This document shows, piece by piece, positions 51,888-61,493 of a stretch of DNA of 64,000 bases. The stretch covers positions 1 through 64,000 of the forward strand of contig DTTO01000065.1 of assembly GCA_012964665.1 (NCBI GenBank), in the 5' to 3' direction. Below the pieces are notes generated by a model. It was not told the origin of the DNA. It ran no database searches and was given only the letters and a program-made list of their open reading frames with translations. Position numbers and translations under genes: made by a program. Source of the stretch: Fidelibacterota bacterium (lineage in GTDB: Bacteria > Fidelibacterota > Marinisomatia > Marinisomatales > TCS55). Positions within the stretch are counted from its first letter, which is position 1; each line of letters starts with the position of its first letter.

Positions 51888-54800
51888 CCTCGGATTGCCA
51901 AGTTTACATCAAAGCCAAAGTCTCTATCGATTCTCTTCCCGGTATGTTTTGAATCGCTTTCCCTGTATTCCCATATCATACTTCCGCTCACCGTTTGTGA
52001 AAAAGAATAGGTTAACCGTATCCCTGTTTTCCAGCTAGAAGTAAAGGCTGTTTCTGCAAACTTTATCGCCTGCTGAGCTTTTTGCAGAGTGCGATTTTTA
52101 TTCATATCAAAATTAAAGGTGAAGTTAACCTGATTATTCACCTTATAATTATCAAAAAATGGCAGTGGTATCGTGAATCCTCCACGATGGGTATAATTGG
52201 CTGTTATCAAATAGGATTGGTCATGGAATATTTTCTGTCCGCCATTGGCAGATTCTTCCCGGGAGATGGTGCGGTTGTGACGCATGTTAATTGCTATTCC
52301 TTTTTTCAAGGACATAGTTGCACCTAACAAGGGGGAAAAATTCATATTAACACGGGAGGTACGTTCTTTATCTGCGTAATTAAAAATAAAGTCATTCAAT
52401 CCGAAAAAAGGTATTGAGGGACCACTGAACTGATCAAACTGCCAGGCCCGTGTCTCTTTCCCATGGGTAGCATGATCCATACTCATGGTACGAACGAACT
52501 TGCCGATAAATTTATTTCTTTCGAGCCCTGTCATACGAACCGACCAACCAACGAAGGGAAAGCCATTTTCTAAATGTTTCCCATATGAAAGATAATCTCG
52601 GGACATGGAGCGCTGCTCCATCCCAGAGCCACGGCGGTTGCTGGATACATTCTGGGCATAATTGAAGTTCATAGATAAGGACCGTGTAAGGTTTAAGCCC
52701 GATCGCACAGAAAAATCCCGTTTATGATCCCAGTCTCCCGTATTGCTCCCAACCTGCTCGGTATGCTCCAGACCATGCTCACGGATCCAACCAAAACGAT
52801 ATCCAAGGGGAACTTCACCTAAGATACCCATTCCTGTTTTATTCACATTTTCCGTATAAGAAATATTGATCGGATTCACTCTTCTCACCCAGCCATGAAA
52901 TGTTTTTAACACTTCGCTTTCAGCAAATTTTGATGGCTTCTTCACATCTGTTTCAGGGGCTTGTTCCTGTTTTGGCTCCGACTCGGTCTCTACTTGGGGT
53001 CGACGCTTATCTCTTTCCTGCTCTTCTTCTCCGCGCGCGGGTCTTTCTGTTCTCGATCGAGTTGGTTGCGGTGCTCGACTCCGCTGTGGGGTACCTCCTG
53101 CCCCACTAGGTTTATACACCAATTCAACTAATCTAACAGGGGATAGGCTAATACCAGTCGAAAAGCGAAACTGGTTACCAATATTGGCACCTTCAACACT
53201 TCTGTCGCGCGCTTTATTCCAGCGATAATTGGCAGAATAATTAAAAGTTGGTTTGAGCCAATCGGTCAATATGGGACTGAACGAGGATGTAAAATTTTCA
53301 GTGATGTCGGTCACGACACCCGGATCACGGTTTTTCAATGCATTGGTGATATACCCACGGTGGTCATTTAAATTACTTCTAATTGCGCGGCTGTATTTCG
53401 AATTAACAGATTCCGTTATTTTATAATCCAAAGCGTAAGTCTGGTTCAATCCAAAATTATAATCATCGGGAGACTTATTTCCACGGCGCGGTGTTTTCTG
53501 GGTCAATTTCTCATTAAAGTTTAACGATGCATTAACGTTTGCGGGAGTGTAATACAAATGTGTTTCCCCTAGTTTTTCTCCAATCCAGGGAACGGAAGAC
53601 ATCCATTTGAATGGCATTACATAATTATTTCTGCCAAAGGGAAGGGCGTAATTCACCTGCCCCATGTAACTCTCATTTAATACTTCTTTTTGAATCTCAT
53701 TAGACATGGATTGCCGACTGGCAGTGAAACGGGTATTCAAACGGTCAATGGTATATTTTATGATTTTATTATCGGATTTAGATGACTTAGTACCAGAAAT
53801 AGTGAACGTTATTGCATTCGTTTTCGCCAGAATGGAGTCTGGCACATTTCCTTTATCCACCAATATATCCTGACCCGGGAAATATTTGGGTCGACTTACC
53901 GAATTTCTAATACTGGTGGATATGGGAATTTTCATGCCCCAGGTAGACGGCAGGAACTTGTCCAAGCTAAACCCCGTATTGATATTAAAACTTTCGTTTG
54001 ATTTATTCGACCCCAGCCTGCGCTGAAGCATATGAAAGTCTGCATCCTGACGCTGATATGCAAATGAGGTATTGATTACATCTGCAAGGTTGAAACGGCT
54101 CTGAACCCGCATGGATACACCTTTATCGCGGTTCACATTGCTCAATCGGAGTTCATCGAGCCATACCTCTCCACTAATCGGTGTTTCAGCCAGGTTTTTC
54201 ACACCAACAATGAAATATTTGATGCGATTCAGTGCCGGCTGGCCCTTGATACGAATTACCTTTCCTGTTTGTACACCCATATCATCAGTGAACCGGTATT
54301 CCTTAAAATCAGTGGAATCAGAGAAAATATCCGTTTCACTATATTTTTTAACTGAAGATGAATCCTGCAGTTTAAGGCGAGATAGCCATTCCAAGTCCAG
54401 ATCAATAGAATTACGATTTTTTCCTTCATCCCAACCATCATAAACCGGTTGGATTAATTCATAATAATTATCTCCAAATCCAAAGCGCAGGAACATTTCC
54501 ACATAGGAATTTTCATTACTAATCCAATCACTGGCCCCATAGACGTACATTTTCATTCTTTCGTAGGAAAGGTAACTTTGGGCCCGTTCGCCGGAAAGAG
54601 CAAGAAGGGTTTTCATGGCTGCACCGCTGGCCCTACCAGGAAGCTCGTTAAATTTTAATATGAGTGATTGTTCCTTGGACCGAATCTGGTTAATGCGGTC
54701 AAATTCTCCCTGAACACCATCGGGAGGTCGATAATCGGCATTATCATCGGTATTAATCACAGATACAGCAAAAATGGAATCAGCGTCTTCTTTACTGAAT

Positions 54801-57800
54801 TTTGCAGTACTATTGGCAGCAACACCCAATTCCTGCCATTCATTACCCACCAACTCCAGTTTAGCAATCTGAAGCATAGCAGATTGATCCACGCCGGTTA
54901 AACTGAGCCGTAAATGGTTAATATTATTCCACTCCCGCTGCTGGCTCTCATCGCTTTGATCAAAATCCGCCAACGGCACCCGGAATAGCTGCCAGCCTGT
55001 CGGCACACCGTCCCGCTTGGTTTCTCCAGCAAAATATGTCGTATCCTGGATGGAAATTGATTTGGTAAAAAAGTCATTGGTACGATCTAAAAATCCGGTA
55101 CGATCCAAGTCTTCTGTATCGGGATATCGTCCTGCATCTAGTGCATTTTTTTCTGTTCCATTAATTCGGGAATAGTCATTACTGCCTTCAGAATAATCCC
55201 AATTGTCACCATTGGGGTCTTGGGGGTCAACATCACTATAGGCATTTATTAAAACTTTTTCGCCCGAAGATAAGAAATCTGAGTAGGAAGGCCCTTCCGG
55301 ATCCAGACATGAATCCCATCCATTTTCAAACTCATCCAAGCATCCATCCAGCCCCACGTCTTCTGCATCTTCTAAAATCCCGTCACCGATAAGTCCGCCC
55401 ACAGGTATATCTTCTGTGTTCAATAATCCATTCCCATCCCGGTCTTCACTGATCTGCCCAAGGTCAATAGTGAGCACCCCCCGGTCACCTTTGACCCAGA
55501 TTTCAAAGAATTTTGTCTGGGTTTGATCATAATCACCGGAATAAAAGGGAGTAATAATACCACCCCAGATCGAATCACTGGGAACATCAGCCTGGTGTTC
55601 ACGGTGGTCAAACTGGAACACCATGATATCAGTAGTTTCATTCTGGGCCTGTATAGAAGTAGACTGGTTGGGCCAGATATCCTTAGTGCGGACTTGCACA
55701 AAAGGGTTGAACCAGTTAGTCCTTCCCCGATTGCGCTGAGTAAATACTTTTCCGGTTTTATAGTCTATCGGTGCAGATGCTTCTTTCCAAAATCGTCTCA
55801 AAATAGGAATGGAGGTGGTCCGTTTGGATCCTTCAAAATCATCAATAAAAGCGACTCCATTTGGATCTCCAGTGGCTCGGTTGTTTATGGGGTTGGGGTT
55901 GGGGAGTATTTGGGCAAATTCACCTTCAAAAGAAAAAGTGGATAACTTTTCTGTCTCTATAATCGGCAAACGATCCAAAGTACGGGTCAGGCCCGGCAAA
56001 TCCTGCTGGTAGCGTCCATTTAATCCCCAAATAAAATTGCTCATAGGTTCATACCCTACTTCCACTTTCTCATTCATCACTGACTGGTTATAATACAGGG
56101 CTGTGCCGCCAATAAATGAATTTTTGCCGAAGTCCATTTGCGACCGGACTCCTAAAATGGTCTTTTTATCAAAGGTAGTTATTTGATGCCTATCAAAAAT
56201 CACCCTGATATCCGCGTTGGGATCCACATCATCCGAAAGCATAATTGTTCCACTGAAATAGTCTACCTGGTAATCAATTCCACGTTTCAGGGGGACACCC
56301 CCTTTATATACCTGTTCACTCCCATCTACAATCATAAATCCCAGGTTGATGGTTGAACTCTGGTTGGCATAATCTACTTCAATGGTAAATCGGCTATCGT
56401 TATTAATTTGGGTTCGCTGGGTACTAAAATACATTTTACCTTCGCCTAGGGATCCTTTCAACCCGCTAGCCTGGTTCCCGTCTGGAATTGTATCCGCCGC
56501 AAAAGGGTGAAAACTGGGGAAAAATAATTCGCCTTCAGTCAGACTGATAATATTGGGATTGGTAAGATCGACTTTCTGGTCTGCTGTGCGCACCCCGCTT
56601 TCATTGAGACTGTCCAAACCAAAATGGGTAATATAAGGTGTACCTAAGGGATCTAAATGACTTGGAACAGGCAGGCGATCATTCACAATGCGAAATTCAA
56701 ACCCTTCTCGACTAATATTGGTAGTTCCTAGGTAATATACATTTTTAAACATCAGTGGCCAAACCGGATGATTAGGTGTAAGGTTCCTTGGTTTGATCAT
56801 TTTCATTGTCAGTTGATTTGAATTAACTGATACACCTTGCCCTATGGTCATAAGGGTATCACCGGTGGAACGATCCGCAATAACAAAGGTACAGCCCAGC
56901 ACTTCATCATTGGCCTGTTGCCGTAGACGTATAAAACCCAAATCTTCACTTAATATATAATCTTGACCTATCTCTAAACGCTTAAAATTCCCTGTCTGGT
57001 CATGGCTTTCACTGGGATTTTCCAAATCAGCAAAGGCAGTACCCGGATTGGTCTCTGAGTTCGTTGATTGATCCAGTTGGTACAGTTCGAAATTCCGAAT
57101 GACCACATTCCCGATCAGATGAAGTCCTTCTCTTAATGGGTAAAAAGGTGGAATCTGAATAGTAGCTGCCCCGACTTGAGCAATAATACCATTTCGAAAG
57201 AATTCATGGATGAAGAAATATTTATTTTTTACATAATAATGATCTTGGATTTTAATGGTCTGGGCTTCGCTTTTGCCCTTGTATTCCTGAGATTTTTTCT
57301 CTGTATTTACAACTGAAGCAATGGCGGTAATATTCATTGGACCCAGTTTGGAGACTGTTTTTATACCGAACAAACCCTGGTGGCTCGCTGATCCCATGAG
57401 AGATTGAGATCCGGGCAAACTCAAGGATATATTGCCAGCGTCAACGCTTGCGACAATATCATCCTCTTCTCCCTTATAGCCAATACGAATATTATTTTCC
57501 CAATCGAAATCCCGTTCGGAATCATGATCCACATTGATAGATACACGTTCACCAACTTTCCCTTCCACGCTGATACGCTGTGTCTGGTCAAATTCCAGGT
57601 GAGTATTGCGGGTTTCGCTCAGCTTGGATCGGATCAGTTCCTGGTCTTGGAACACCAGATTTCCTTTAATCGTCACATTTCCCCGAGCTGTCAGAGATGC
57701 GCGCCCAAGATTCCCCAAATCCATACCGATCACTTCAATCCCTCTACCACGGCGATCTTGAAGAATTCGACTCTGGGGGGTCCTCGCCCGACTGGTATCC

Positions 57801-58180
57801 CGGATTGCTTTTTCAAAGGCTAATTTTCTATTGAGCCTAATCTGTTTTTTGAAATACCAGTCCACGGGGGCAACAAAGGGCATGGTATATGATTTACCAA
57901 TCACTTTACCTGTTAATGAAATTGTGGACCAATCCTTGGAGATTTGAGTTGACCGTACGATAAAGAAAGGCAGTCGTATCAGGCCCCGGGGTGAATAGGT
58001 CAAAGAATCATAAGGCATGACGAGGGAAGGTTGATTCGATTTGTAGGGATTATAAAGGTAAGGCGTGCGAGGGTGCCAGTCATTGGGCAGGTCATGGGCG
58101 GACGGGTCCCCCTGGCCGTAAACAGGAAAAATTACGGTCATCCATAAGAGTAAGCTGACGAACCGGATCCTTTTATGCAA
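51884..58180 (-). CDS. sprA: SprA-type giant outer-membrane protein, type IX secretion translocon
   Basis: A 2098-residue protein. I place the start at the TTG at 58180 because AGGAGGTG lies six bases upstream and a signal follows (HKRIRFVSLLLWMTVIFPVYG); the track's 58210 start is also TTG with no site. SprA features: an N-terminal region with SISLPGSQSLMGSASHQGLFG-type repeat motif, IPPFYPLREGLHLIGN, GTPYITHFGLDSLNESG, a calcium-like DxDxDG-rich stretch near 930-1010 (DRDGNGLLNTEDIPVGG), and many long beta-strands of the giant 36-strand barrel. A basic/acidic low-complexity insert lies near residue 1700. SprA homologs form the translocation pore in Flavobacteria. It heads the long minus-strand run. 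Confidence 0.92.
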   Translation of the reverse strand: MHKRIRFVSLLLWMTVIFPVYGQGDPSAHDLPNDWHPRTPYLYNPYKSNQPSLVMPYDSLTYSPRGLIRLPFFIVRSTQISKDWSTISLTGKVIGKSYTMPFVAPVDWYFKKQIRLNRKLAFEKAIRDTSRARTPQSRILQDRRGRGIEVIGMDLGNLGRASLTARGNVTIKGNLVFQDQELIRSKLSETRNTHLEFDQTQRISVEGKVGERVSINVDHDSERDFDWENNIRIGYKGEEDDIVASVDAGNISLSLPGSQSLMGSASHQGLFGIKTVSKLGPMNITAIASVVNTEKKSQEYKGKSEAQTIKIQDHYYVKNKYFFIHEFFRNGIIAQVGAATIQIPPFYPLREGLHLIGNVVIRNFELYQLDQSTNSETNPGTAFADLENPSESHDQTGNFKRLEIGQDYILSEDLGFIRLRQQANDEVLGCTFVIADRSTGDTLMTIGQGVSVNSNQLTMKMIKPRNLTPNHPVWPLMFKNVYYLGTTNISREGFEFRIVNDRLPVPSHLDPLGTPYITHFGLDSLNESGVRTADQKVDLTNPNIISLTEGELFFPSFHPFAADTIPDGNQASGLKGSLGEGKMYFSTQRTQINNDSRFTIEVDYANQSSTINLGFMIVDGSEQVYKGGVPLKRGIDYQVDYFSGTIMLSDDVDPNADIRVIFDRHQITTFDKKTILGVRSQMDFGKNSFIGGTALYYNQSVMNEKVEVGYEPMSNFIWGLNGRYQQDLPGLTRTLDRLPIIETEKLSTFSFEGEFAQILPNPNPINNRATGDPNGVAFIDDFEGSKRTTSIPILRRFWKEASAPIDYKTGKVFTQRNRGRTNWFNPFVQVRTKDIWPNQSTSIQAQNETTDIMVFQFDHREHQADVPSDSIWGGIITPFYSGDYDQTQTKFFEIWVKGDRGVLTIDLGQISEDRDGNGLLNTEDIPVGGLIGDGILEDAEDVGLDGCLDEFENGWDSCLDPEGPSYSDFLSSGEKVLINAYSDVDPQDPNGDNWDYSEGSNDYSRINGTEKNALDAGRYPDTEDLDRTGFLDRTNDFFTKSISIQDTTYFAGETKRDGVPTGWQLFRVPLADFDQSDESQQREWNNINHLRLSLTGVDQSAMLQIAKLELVGNEWQELGVAANSTAKFSKEDADSIFAVSVINTDDNADYRPPDGVQGEFDRINQIRSKEQSLILKFNELPGRASGAAMKTLLALSGERAQSYLSYERMKMYVYGASDWISNENSYVEMFLRFGFGDNYYELIQPVYDGWDEGKNRNSIDLDLEWLSRLKLQDSSSVKKYSETDIFSDSTDFKEYRFTDDMGVQTGKVIRIKGQPALNRIKYFIVGVKNLAETPISGEVWLDELRLSNVNRDKGVSMRVQSRFNLADVINTSFAYQRQDADFHMLQRRLGSNKSNESFNINTGFSLDKFLPSTWGMKIPISTSIRNSVSRPKYFPGQDILVDKGNVPDSILAKTNAITFTISGTKSSKSDNKIIKYTIDRLNTRFTASRQSMSNEIQKEVLNESYMGQVNYALPFGRNNYVMPFKWMSSVPWIGEKLGETHLYYTPANVNASLNFNEKLTQKTPRRGNKSPDDYNFGLNQTYALDYKITESVNSKYSRAIRSNLNDHRGYITNALKNRDPGVVTDITENFTSSFSPILTDWLKPTFNYSANYRWNKARDRSVEGANIGNQFRFSTGISLSPVRLVELVYKPSGAGGTPQRSRAPQPTRSRTERPARGEEEQERDKRRPQVETESEPKQEQAPETDVKKPSKFAESEVLKTFHGWVRRVNPINISYTENVNKTGMGILGEVPLGYRFGWIREHGLEHTEQVGSNTGDWDHKRDFSVRSGLNLTRSLSMNFNYAQNVSSNRRGSGMEQRSMSRDYLSYGKHLENGFPFVGWSVRMTGLERNKFIGKFVRTMSMDHATHGKETRAWQFDQFSGPSIPFFGLNDFIFNYADKERTSRVNMNFSPLLGATMSLKKGIAINMRHNRTISREESANGGQKIFHDQSYLITANYTHRGGFTIPLPFFDNYKVNNQVNFTFNFDMNKNRTLQKAQQAIKFAETAFTSSWKTGIRLTYSFSQTVSGSMIWEYRESDSKHTGKRIDRDFGFDVNLAIRG

Positions 58181-58283
58181 GGAATCCACCTCCTGATTAT
58201 TTGTTAACAAGGCCCTTACGGGCGCAATGATACCGCGCTTGCGGTCAGATTAATCCGTTAACGTTCAGGCTATAGTCAGCTCC

Positions 58284-58892
58284 TTATGTTTGACTTTTAT
58301 TTGTTACAATCCTTTTTTCAAGGATTTGGCAGAAATTACGTAAAGCTTTCCCACGATGGGAAATATTATTCTTTTGCTCCGAATTTAGCTCTGCGAAGGT
58401 CTTTTTTAGGGGCGGATAATAAAAAAGCGGATCATAACCGAATCCTCCATCACCTCGTTTTTTCTCCAAAATGCGTCCTTCCACCATCCCTTCTGTCCAT
58501 TCATTTCCACTATTGCTCACGAAGGCAATTACTGTATGAAACCGCGCAGTTCGCTCTTTCGGTGGTATACCATCCATTTCTTGCAGCATTTTTCTACAAT
58601 TATCTTCGAAAGTGGCTGTTTCACCATCATATCGGGAAGAATGCACACCGGGAGCACCATCCAAAGCATCTACCTCCAGACCTGTATCATCGGCTAAAGC
58701 AGGCAATCCAGTCTTCTGATGGACCGTTTCTGCTTTGATAAAAGCATTTTCCTTTAAGGTCTTCCCTGTTTCGGGTATTTCCCCAATTTGCGGAAAATCA
58801 TCCAGGGTCAACAATTTGACAGATAGAGGTGCAAGGATTGAAGACATTTCTTTCATTTTTCCGCGATTATGTGTGGCTAATACAATTTGCAA
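58284..58892 (-). CDS. rdgB: Non-canonical purine NTP pyrophosphatase (RdgB/HAM1)
   Basis: A 202-residue cytoplasmic enzyme that hydrolyses ITP, XTP and dITP to keep deaminated purines out of nucleic acids. Signatures: VLATHNRGKMKEM at the N-terminus, ADDTGLEVDALDGAPGVHSS near residue 66 (metal and substrate), GDGGFGYDPLFYY near 147 and the terminal NISHRGKALRNF. Length is normal. It is on the same strand as sprA but 103 bp upstream of it, so cotranscription is possible. Confidence 0.96.
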   Translation of the reverse strand: MQIVLATHNRGKMKEMSSILAPLSVKLLTLDDFPQIGEIPETGKTLKENAFIKAETVHQKTGLPALADDTGLEVDALDGAPGVHSSRYDGETATFEDNCRKMLQEMDGIPPKERTARFHTVIAFVSNSGNEWTEGMVEGRILEKKRGDGGFGYDPLFYYPPLKKTFAELNSEQKNNISHRGKALRNFCQILEKRIVTNKSQT

Positions 58893-58948
58893 AAATTACC
58901 TCGAAAAAAGGCCTAAAAATCTACCAGTTTCCTCTACCAATCGGAATC

Positions 58949-59254
58949 TCACTCGATCTTCTCCATACACGTAATCCTCACGATGGGACCCACCATGCAG
59001 ATGCTCGCCATGTTACTCATCTCTTCGTAAGAAATTCGGACCTTCATCCCATCGTTGAAGCTGAAGTCAGGCTCCTCATCAAAAGCCCCCATTTCAAGTA
59101 CTCCCCCTTCCTCTAGCACGAGGACAAACCCGCAGCCGTCCAAGCCGGCATAGTCCCTCAATGTTGCCTTTATATCACAGGCGGTCTCTTCATCGCCACA
59201 ATTCAGACTAAAAAATAAAATAAATATTAAAGCAAAATTCCGTACCATAATCAT
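58949..59254 (-). CDS. Small lipoprotein (hypothetical)
   Basis: A 101-residue protein with a lipoprotein signal ending in FFSLNCGDEE. The mature part is acidic with four Cys in all (CDIKATL, GLDGCGFVL, ASICMVG, ITCMEKIE), possibly two disulfides, and has the segment FVLVLEEGGVLEMGAF. It is of a kind often seen in FCB genomes but I cannot name the family. Same-strand with the SEC-C protein (five bases downstream of it) and rdgB. Confidence 0.7.
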   Translation of the reverse strand: MIMVRNFALIFILFFSLNCGDEETACDIKATLRDYAGLDGCGFVLVLEEGGVLEMGAFDEEPDFSFNDGMKVRISYEEMSNMASICMVGPIVRITCMEKIE

Positions 59255-59259
59255 TACAG

Positions 59260-59616
59260 TTACTTTGCGATATCATGCCAATGGCCATGTTCTGTCGACC
59301 ATACTTTTCCTTCGGGGACAGGGCCTGCCGGCTGGGGAACATTTAACGAAGCCTGTCCAGGGTTGATCCCCCTTGGAGAAGGTGAACCTGCAATATCATG
59401 GTAATGCCCATGTTCTTCAGACCACACCTTGCCAGGCGGGGCGGATGTTCCTACATCAGACTGAAATATATCAGATATAAACCATACCAAGGCAATCGCG
59501 ATCAATCCAATGATAGCAATATTCCGCCACTGGTTATTCGTCTTTTTACTACCATGGCAGTCTTTAAATTTTTTATTGCTCCCGCAATGGCACACATCAT
59601 TTCTACCGATTTTCAT
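59260..59616 (-). CDS. SEC-C motif membrane protein with duplicated GHxHDIA segment
   Basis: A 118-residue protein. Residues 1-24 are a SEC-C zinc motif (NDVCHCGSNKKFKDCHG), normally found at the end of SecA and other proteins. One membrane helix follows (NIAIIGLIAIALVWFISDI). The periplasmic tail contains two near-identical copies of a 17-residue segment, PPGKVWSEEHGHYHDIA and PEGKVWSTEHGHWHDIA, joined by a Pro/Gly-rich linker. The His pairs suggest metal binding. Function is unknown. It is placed between the gamma carbonic anhydrase and a small lipoprotein. Confidence 0.75.
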   Translation of the reverse strand: MKIGRNDVCHCGSNKKFKDCHGSKKTNNQWRNIAIIGLIAIALVWFISDIFQSDVGTSAPPGKVWSEEHGHYHDIAGSPSPRGINPGQASLNVPQPAGPVPEGKVWSTEHGHWHDIAK

Positions 59617-59647
59617 ATATTACTTTCAGAAAAATTAATTTTGGACA

Positions 59648-60169
59648 TTATTTATTCCGATGAATATTAGCCAATTCTACATACTTCGCGGCCCATTTCA
59701 CATTCTCATCATATGTTTCAGGGGATAAAGTTTTTACTATTTTTCCAGGGACACCAACTACCAATGAAAAATCGGGAATAACCATATCCTCTTTGACCAC
59801 TGCCCCAGCACCGATTACAGCTCCTTTACCTATTACTGCACCGTTCATAATGATAGCGCCCATTCCGATTAGCGCTCCATCAGCTATACTGCAACCATGA
59901 ATGATGGCATTATGCCCTACCGTAACATCATTTTCCACAAGAACACCTTGATCATTTTCCAGGTGTATCACACTGTTATCCTGGATATTTGTGCGTTCCC
60001 CAATCACGATTCGATTGATGTCGGCACGACAGACAGTATTGTACCATATGGAGCTATCGGCTTTTAAGATTACATCACCGATTACCTGTGCCCCTTCTGC
60101 CACGTAGGCCGTTTCATGGATCTGGGGTGTTTTAATGCTTACATCTGGACTTAAATCTGATTTTTCCAT
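59648..60169 (-). CDS. Gamma carbonic anhydrase family protein (hexapeptide repeat)
   Basis: A 173-residue left-handed beta-helix trimer-type protein. Hexapeptide repeats run through residues 20-130 (VIGDVILKADSSIWYNTVCRAD; GERTNIQDNSVIHLE; VTVGHNAIIHGC). The three potential zinc His are in SVIHLEN, VGHNAIIHG and the following turn, and RADINRI matches gamma-CA/YrdA. Some members are carbonic anhydrases, others acyl or succinyl-type transferases. Its start overlaps the MATE-like gene's stop by one base. Confidence 0.93.
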   Translation of the reverse strand: MEKSDLSPDVSIKTPQIHETAYVAEGAQVIGDVILKADSSIWYNTVCRADINRIVIGERTNIQDNSVIHLENDQGVLVENDVTVGHNAIIHGCSIADGALIGMGAIIMNGAVIGKGAVIGAGAVVKEDMVIPDFSLVVGVPGKIVKTLSPETYDENVKWAAKYVELANIHRNK

Positions 60170-61470
60170 TATTGAATACTAATTCCTCTGTATCGATATC
60201 TCAAAAAGAAAGTCTGGCACAGTCCCGAAAACACAAAAACATTAATTGTCCAGTAAATACCAGGAACAGTGGCATACTGGGCTCCAAACCATAAACCGGC
60301 CAGGGCAAGACATACGTAGACCATTACTGCCTCACTGATACCGCGTGTTTGATGATGATGAACCAGTAGCCCTCCGTACCAAGACTGGTATACCTGGTAC
60401 CCGGGCATGAGAATGGCAAACATGGTGGTGATGGAGGAAAGGTGTGTCAATTCTCCAGATAGGCCTGTTACTTTTCCATACCAGATTTCACTTAGCGGTG
60501 TAAAGGCAATCACAGCCAGTAAACTGACTGTGGACAAGGCTAGGATTCGGGCAAAGCGCCGCAACTGCATTATTCCTTCCGGTTTTCCCGCAAGAGATAC
60601 CACTACTTCATTGAAAGCAAACGCCATTGAGCGCAGTAAAAATACCAGGCCCCAAACAACGGGCCAGGCTGCCAGGGAAGCCAGTGCATCTGGCATACGA
60701 CTCATCCCCGCAGCACCCGCGGGGTGAATAAGCAGCGTCAATAGCGGTGTCATTGCTAAGGGTAGATAAAAACGAACGAAAGAATCACGGGTAATAGGTT
60801 TTGCATCGCTGGAGAGAGGCAGGTTGGTCTTTAATATTTTCTGAACGGTTACATGGGCATATAATGCTTCCATGGTGACGGCAATAGCCACCGCCATTGC
60901 ACCTGTCTTTATCCCGGACCACCCAGTGTAATTCATTCCGATAGTTAACACTGCAATTAAAGTAACCAAGCGAATTGCGGTACCCACGGCCACCGCCCGG
61001 GAATTACCATACCTGATCATCGCGCCCTGGTTCAACCGCCGCCAAGCAATCATTATTGTCCATGGCGTCATGATTTGGAGGCCCAGACGCCCCGACTCAT
61101 GAAGCTCGATAGGTATTTTCAACAAATTTTCAGCTACTATATAAAATAAAGGTGTGAAGGCAATCATCACATGGATTGCAGTCAAGGTTATAGACATGAT
61201 TAACATGTACCTAAATAGCTTTTTGTATGCGGCTGCATCACTGGCCAGAGCCGTACTGGCAGCCAGTAGCATAATAATCGGTCCTTCAATGGCTAAAGAA
61301 ATCGGGTAGACCAGAGAACCCCAAGCTGCCAGGTTGATTTCCGGCTGGGTCATTCGGGCTACAAAGGCTGTGAGGGTGGGTGTCTCCGCTCCCATGAGAA
61401 ACCAGCTACCAGCTAGCGGAAGCCAAAGGTAGAATACCTGTTTTAAAGTGACGTTATTTTCTTGATTCAA
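60169..61470 (-). CDS. MATE-like / MOP-superfamily polytopic membrane protein
   Basis: A 433-residue inner-membrane protein with about 12 hydrophobic helices in two halves (FYLWLPLAGSWFLMGAETPTL; the second half begins near FVRFYLPLAMTPLLTLLIHP). The repeated internal FYLPLA pattern is that of MOP flippases. Similarity seems closer to the ANK-like branch than to classic NorM, because the sequence has GNSRAVAVGTAIR but lacks recognisable NorM motifs. It may export a small anion or drug; substrate unknown. It is cotranscribed with the gamma carbonic anhydrase (one-base overlap) and preceded by the class V aminotransferase. Confidence 0.72.
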   Translation of the reverse strand: MNQENNVTLKQVFYLWLPLAGSWFLMGAETPTLTAFVARMTQPEINLAAWGSLVYPISLAIEGPIIMLLAASTALASDAAAYKKLFRYMLIMSITLTAIHVMIAFTPLFYIVAENLLKIPIELHESGRLGLQIMTPWTIMIAWRRLNQGAMIRYGNSRAVAVGTAIRLVTLIAVLTIGMNYTGWSGIKTGAMAVAIAVTMEALYAHVTVQKILKTNLPLSSDAKPITRDSFVRFYLPLAMTPLLTLLIHPAGAAGMSRMPDALASLAAWPVVWGLVFLLRSMAFAFNEVVVSLAGKPEGIMQLRRFARILALSTVSLLAVIAFTPLSEIWYGKVTGLSGELTHLSSITTMFAILMPGYQVYQSWYGGLLVHHHQTRGISEAVMVYVCLALAGLWFGAQYATVPGIYWTINVFVFSGLCQTFFLRYRYRGISIQ

Positions 61471-61493
61471 AATATGGCTTGGCGATTTTGCGG

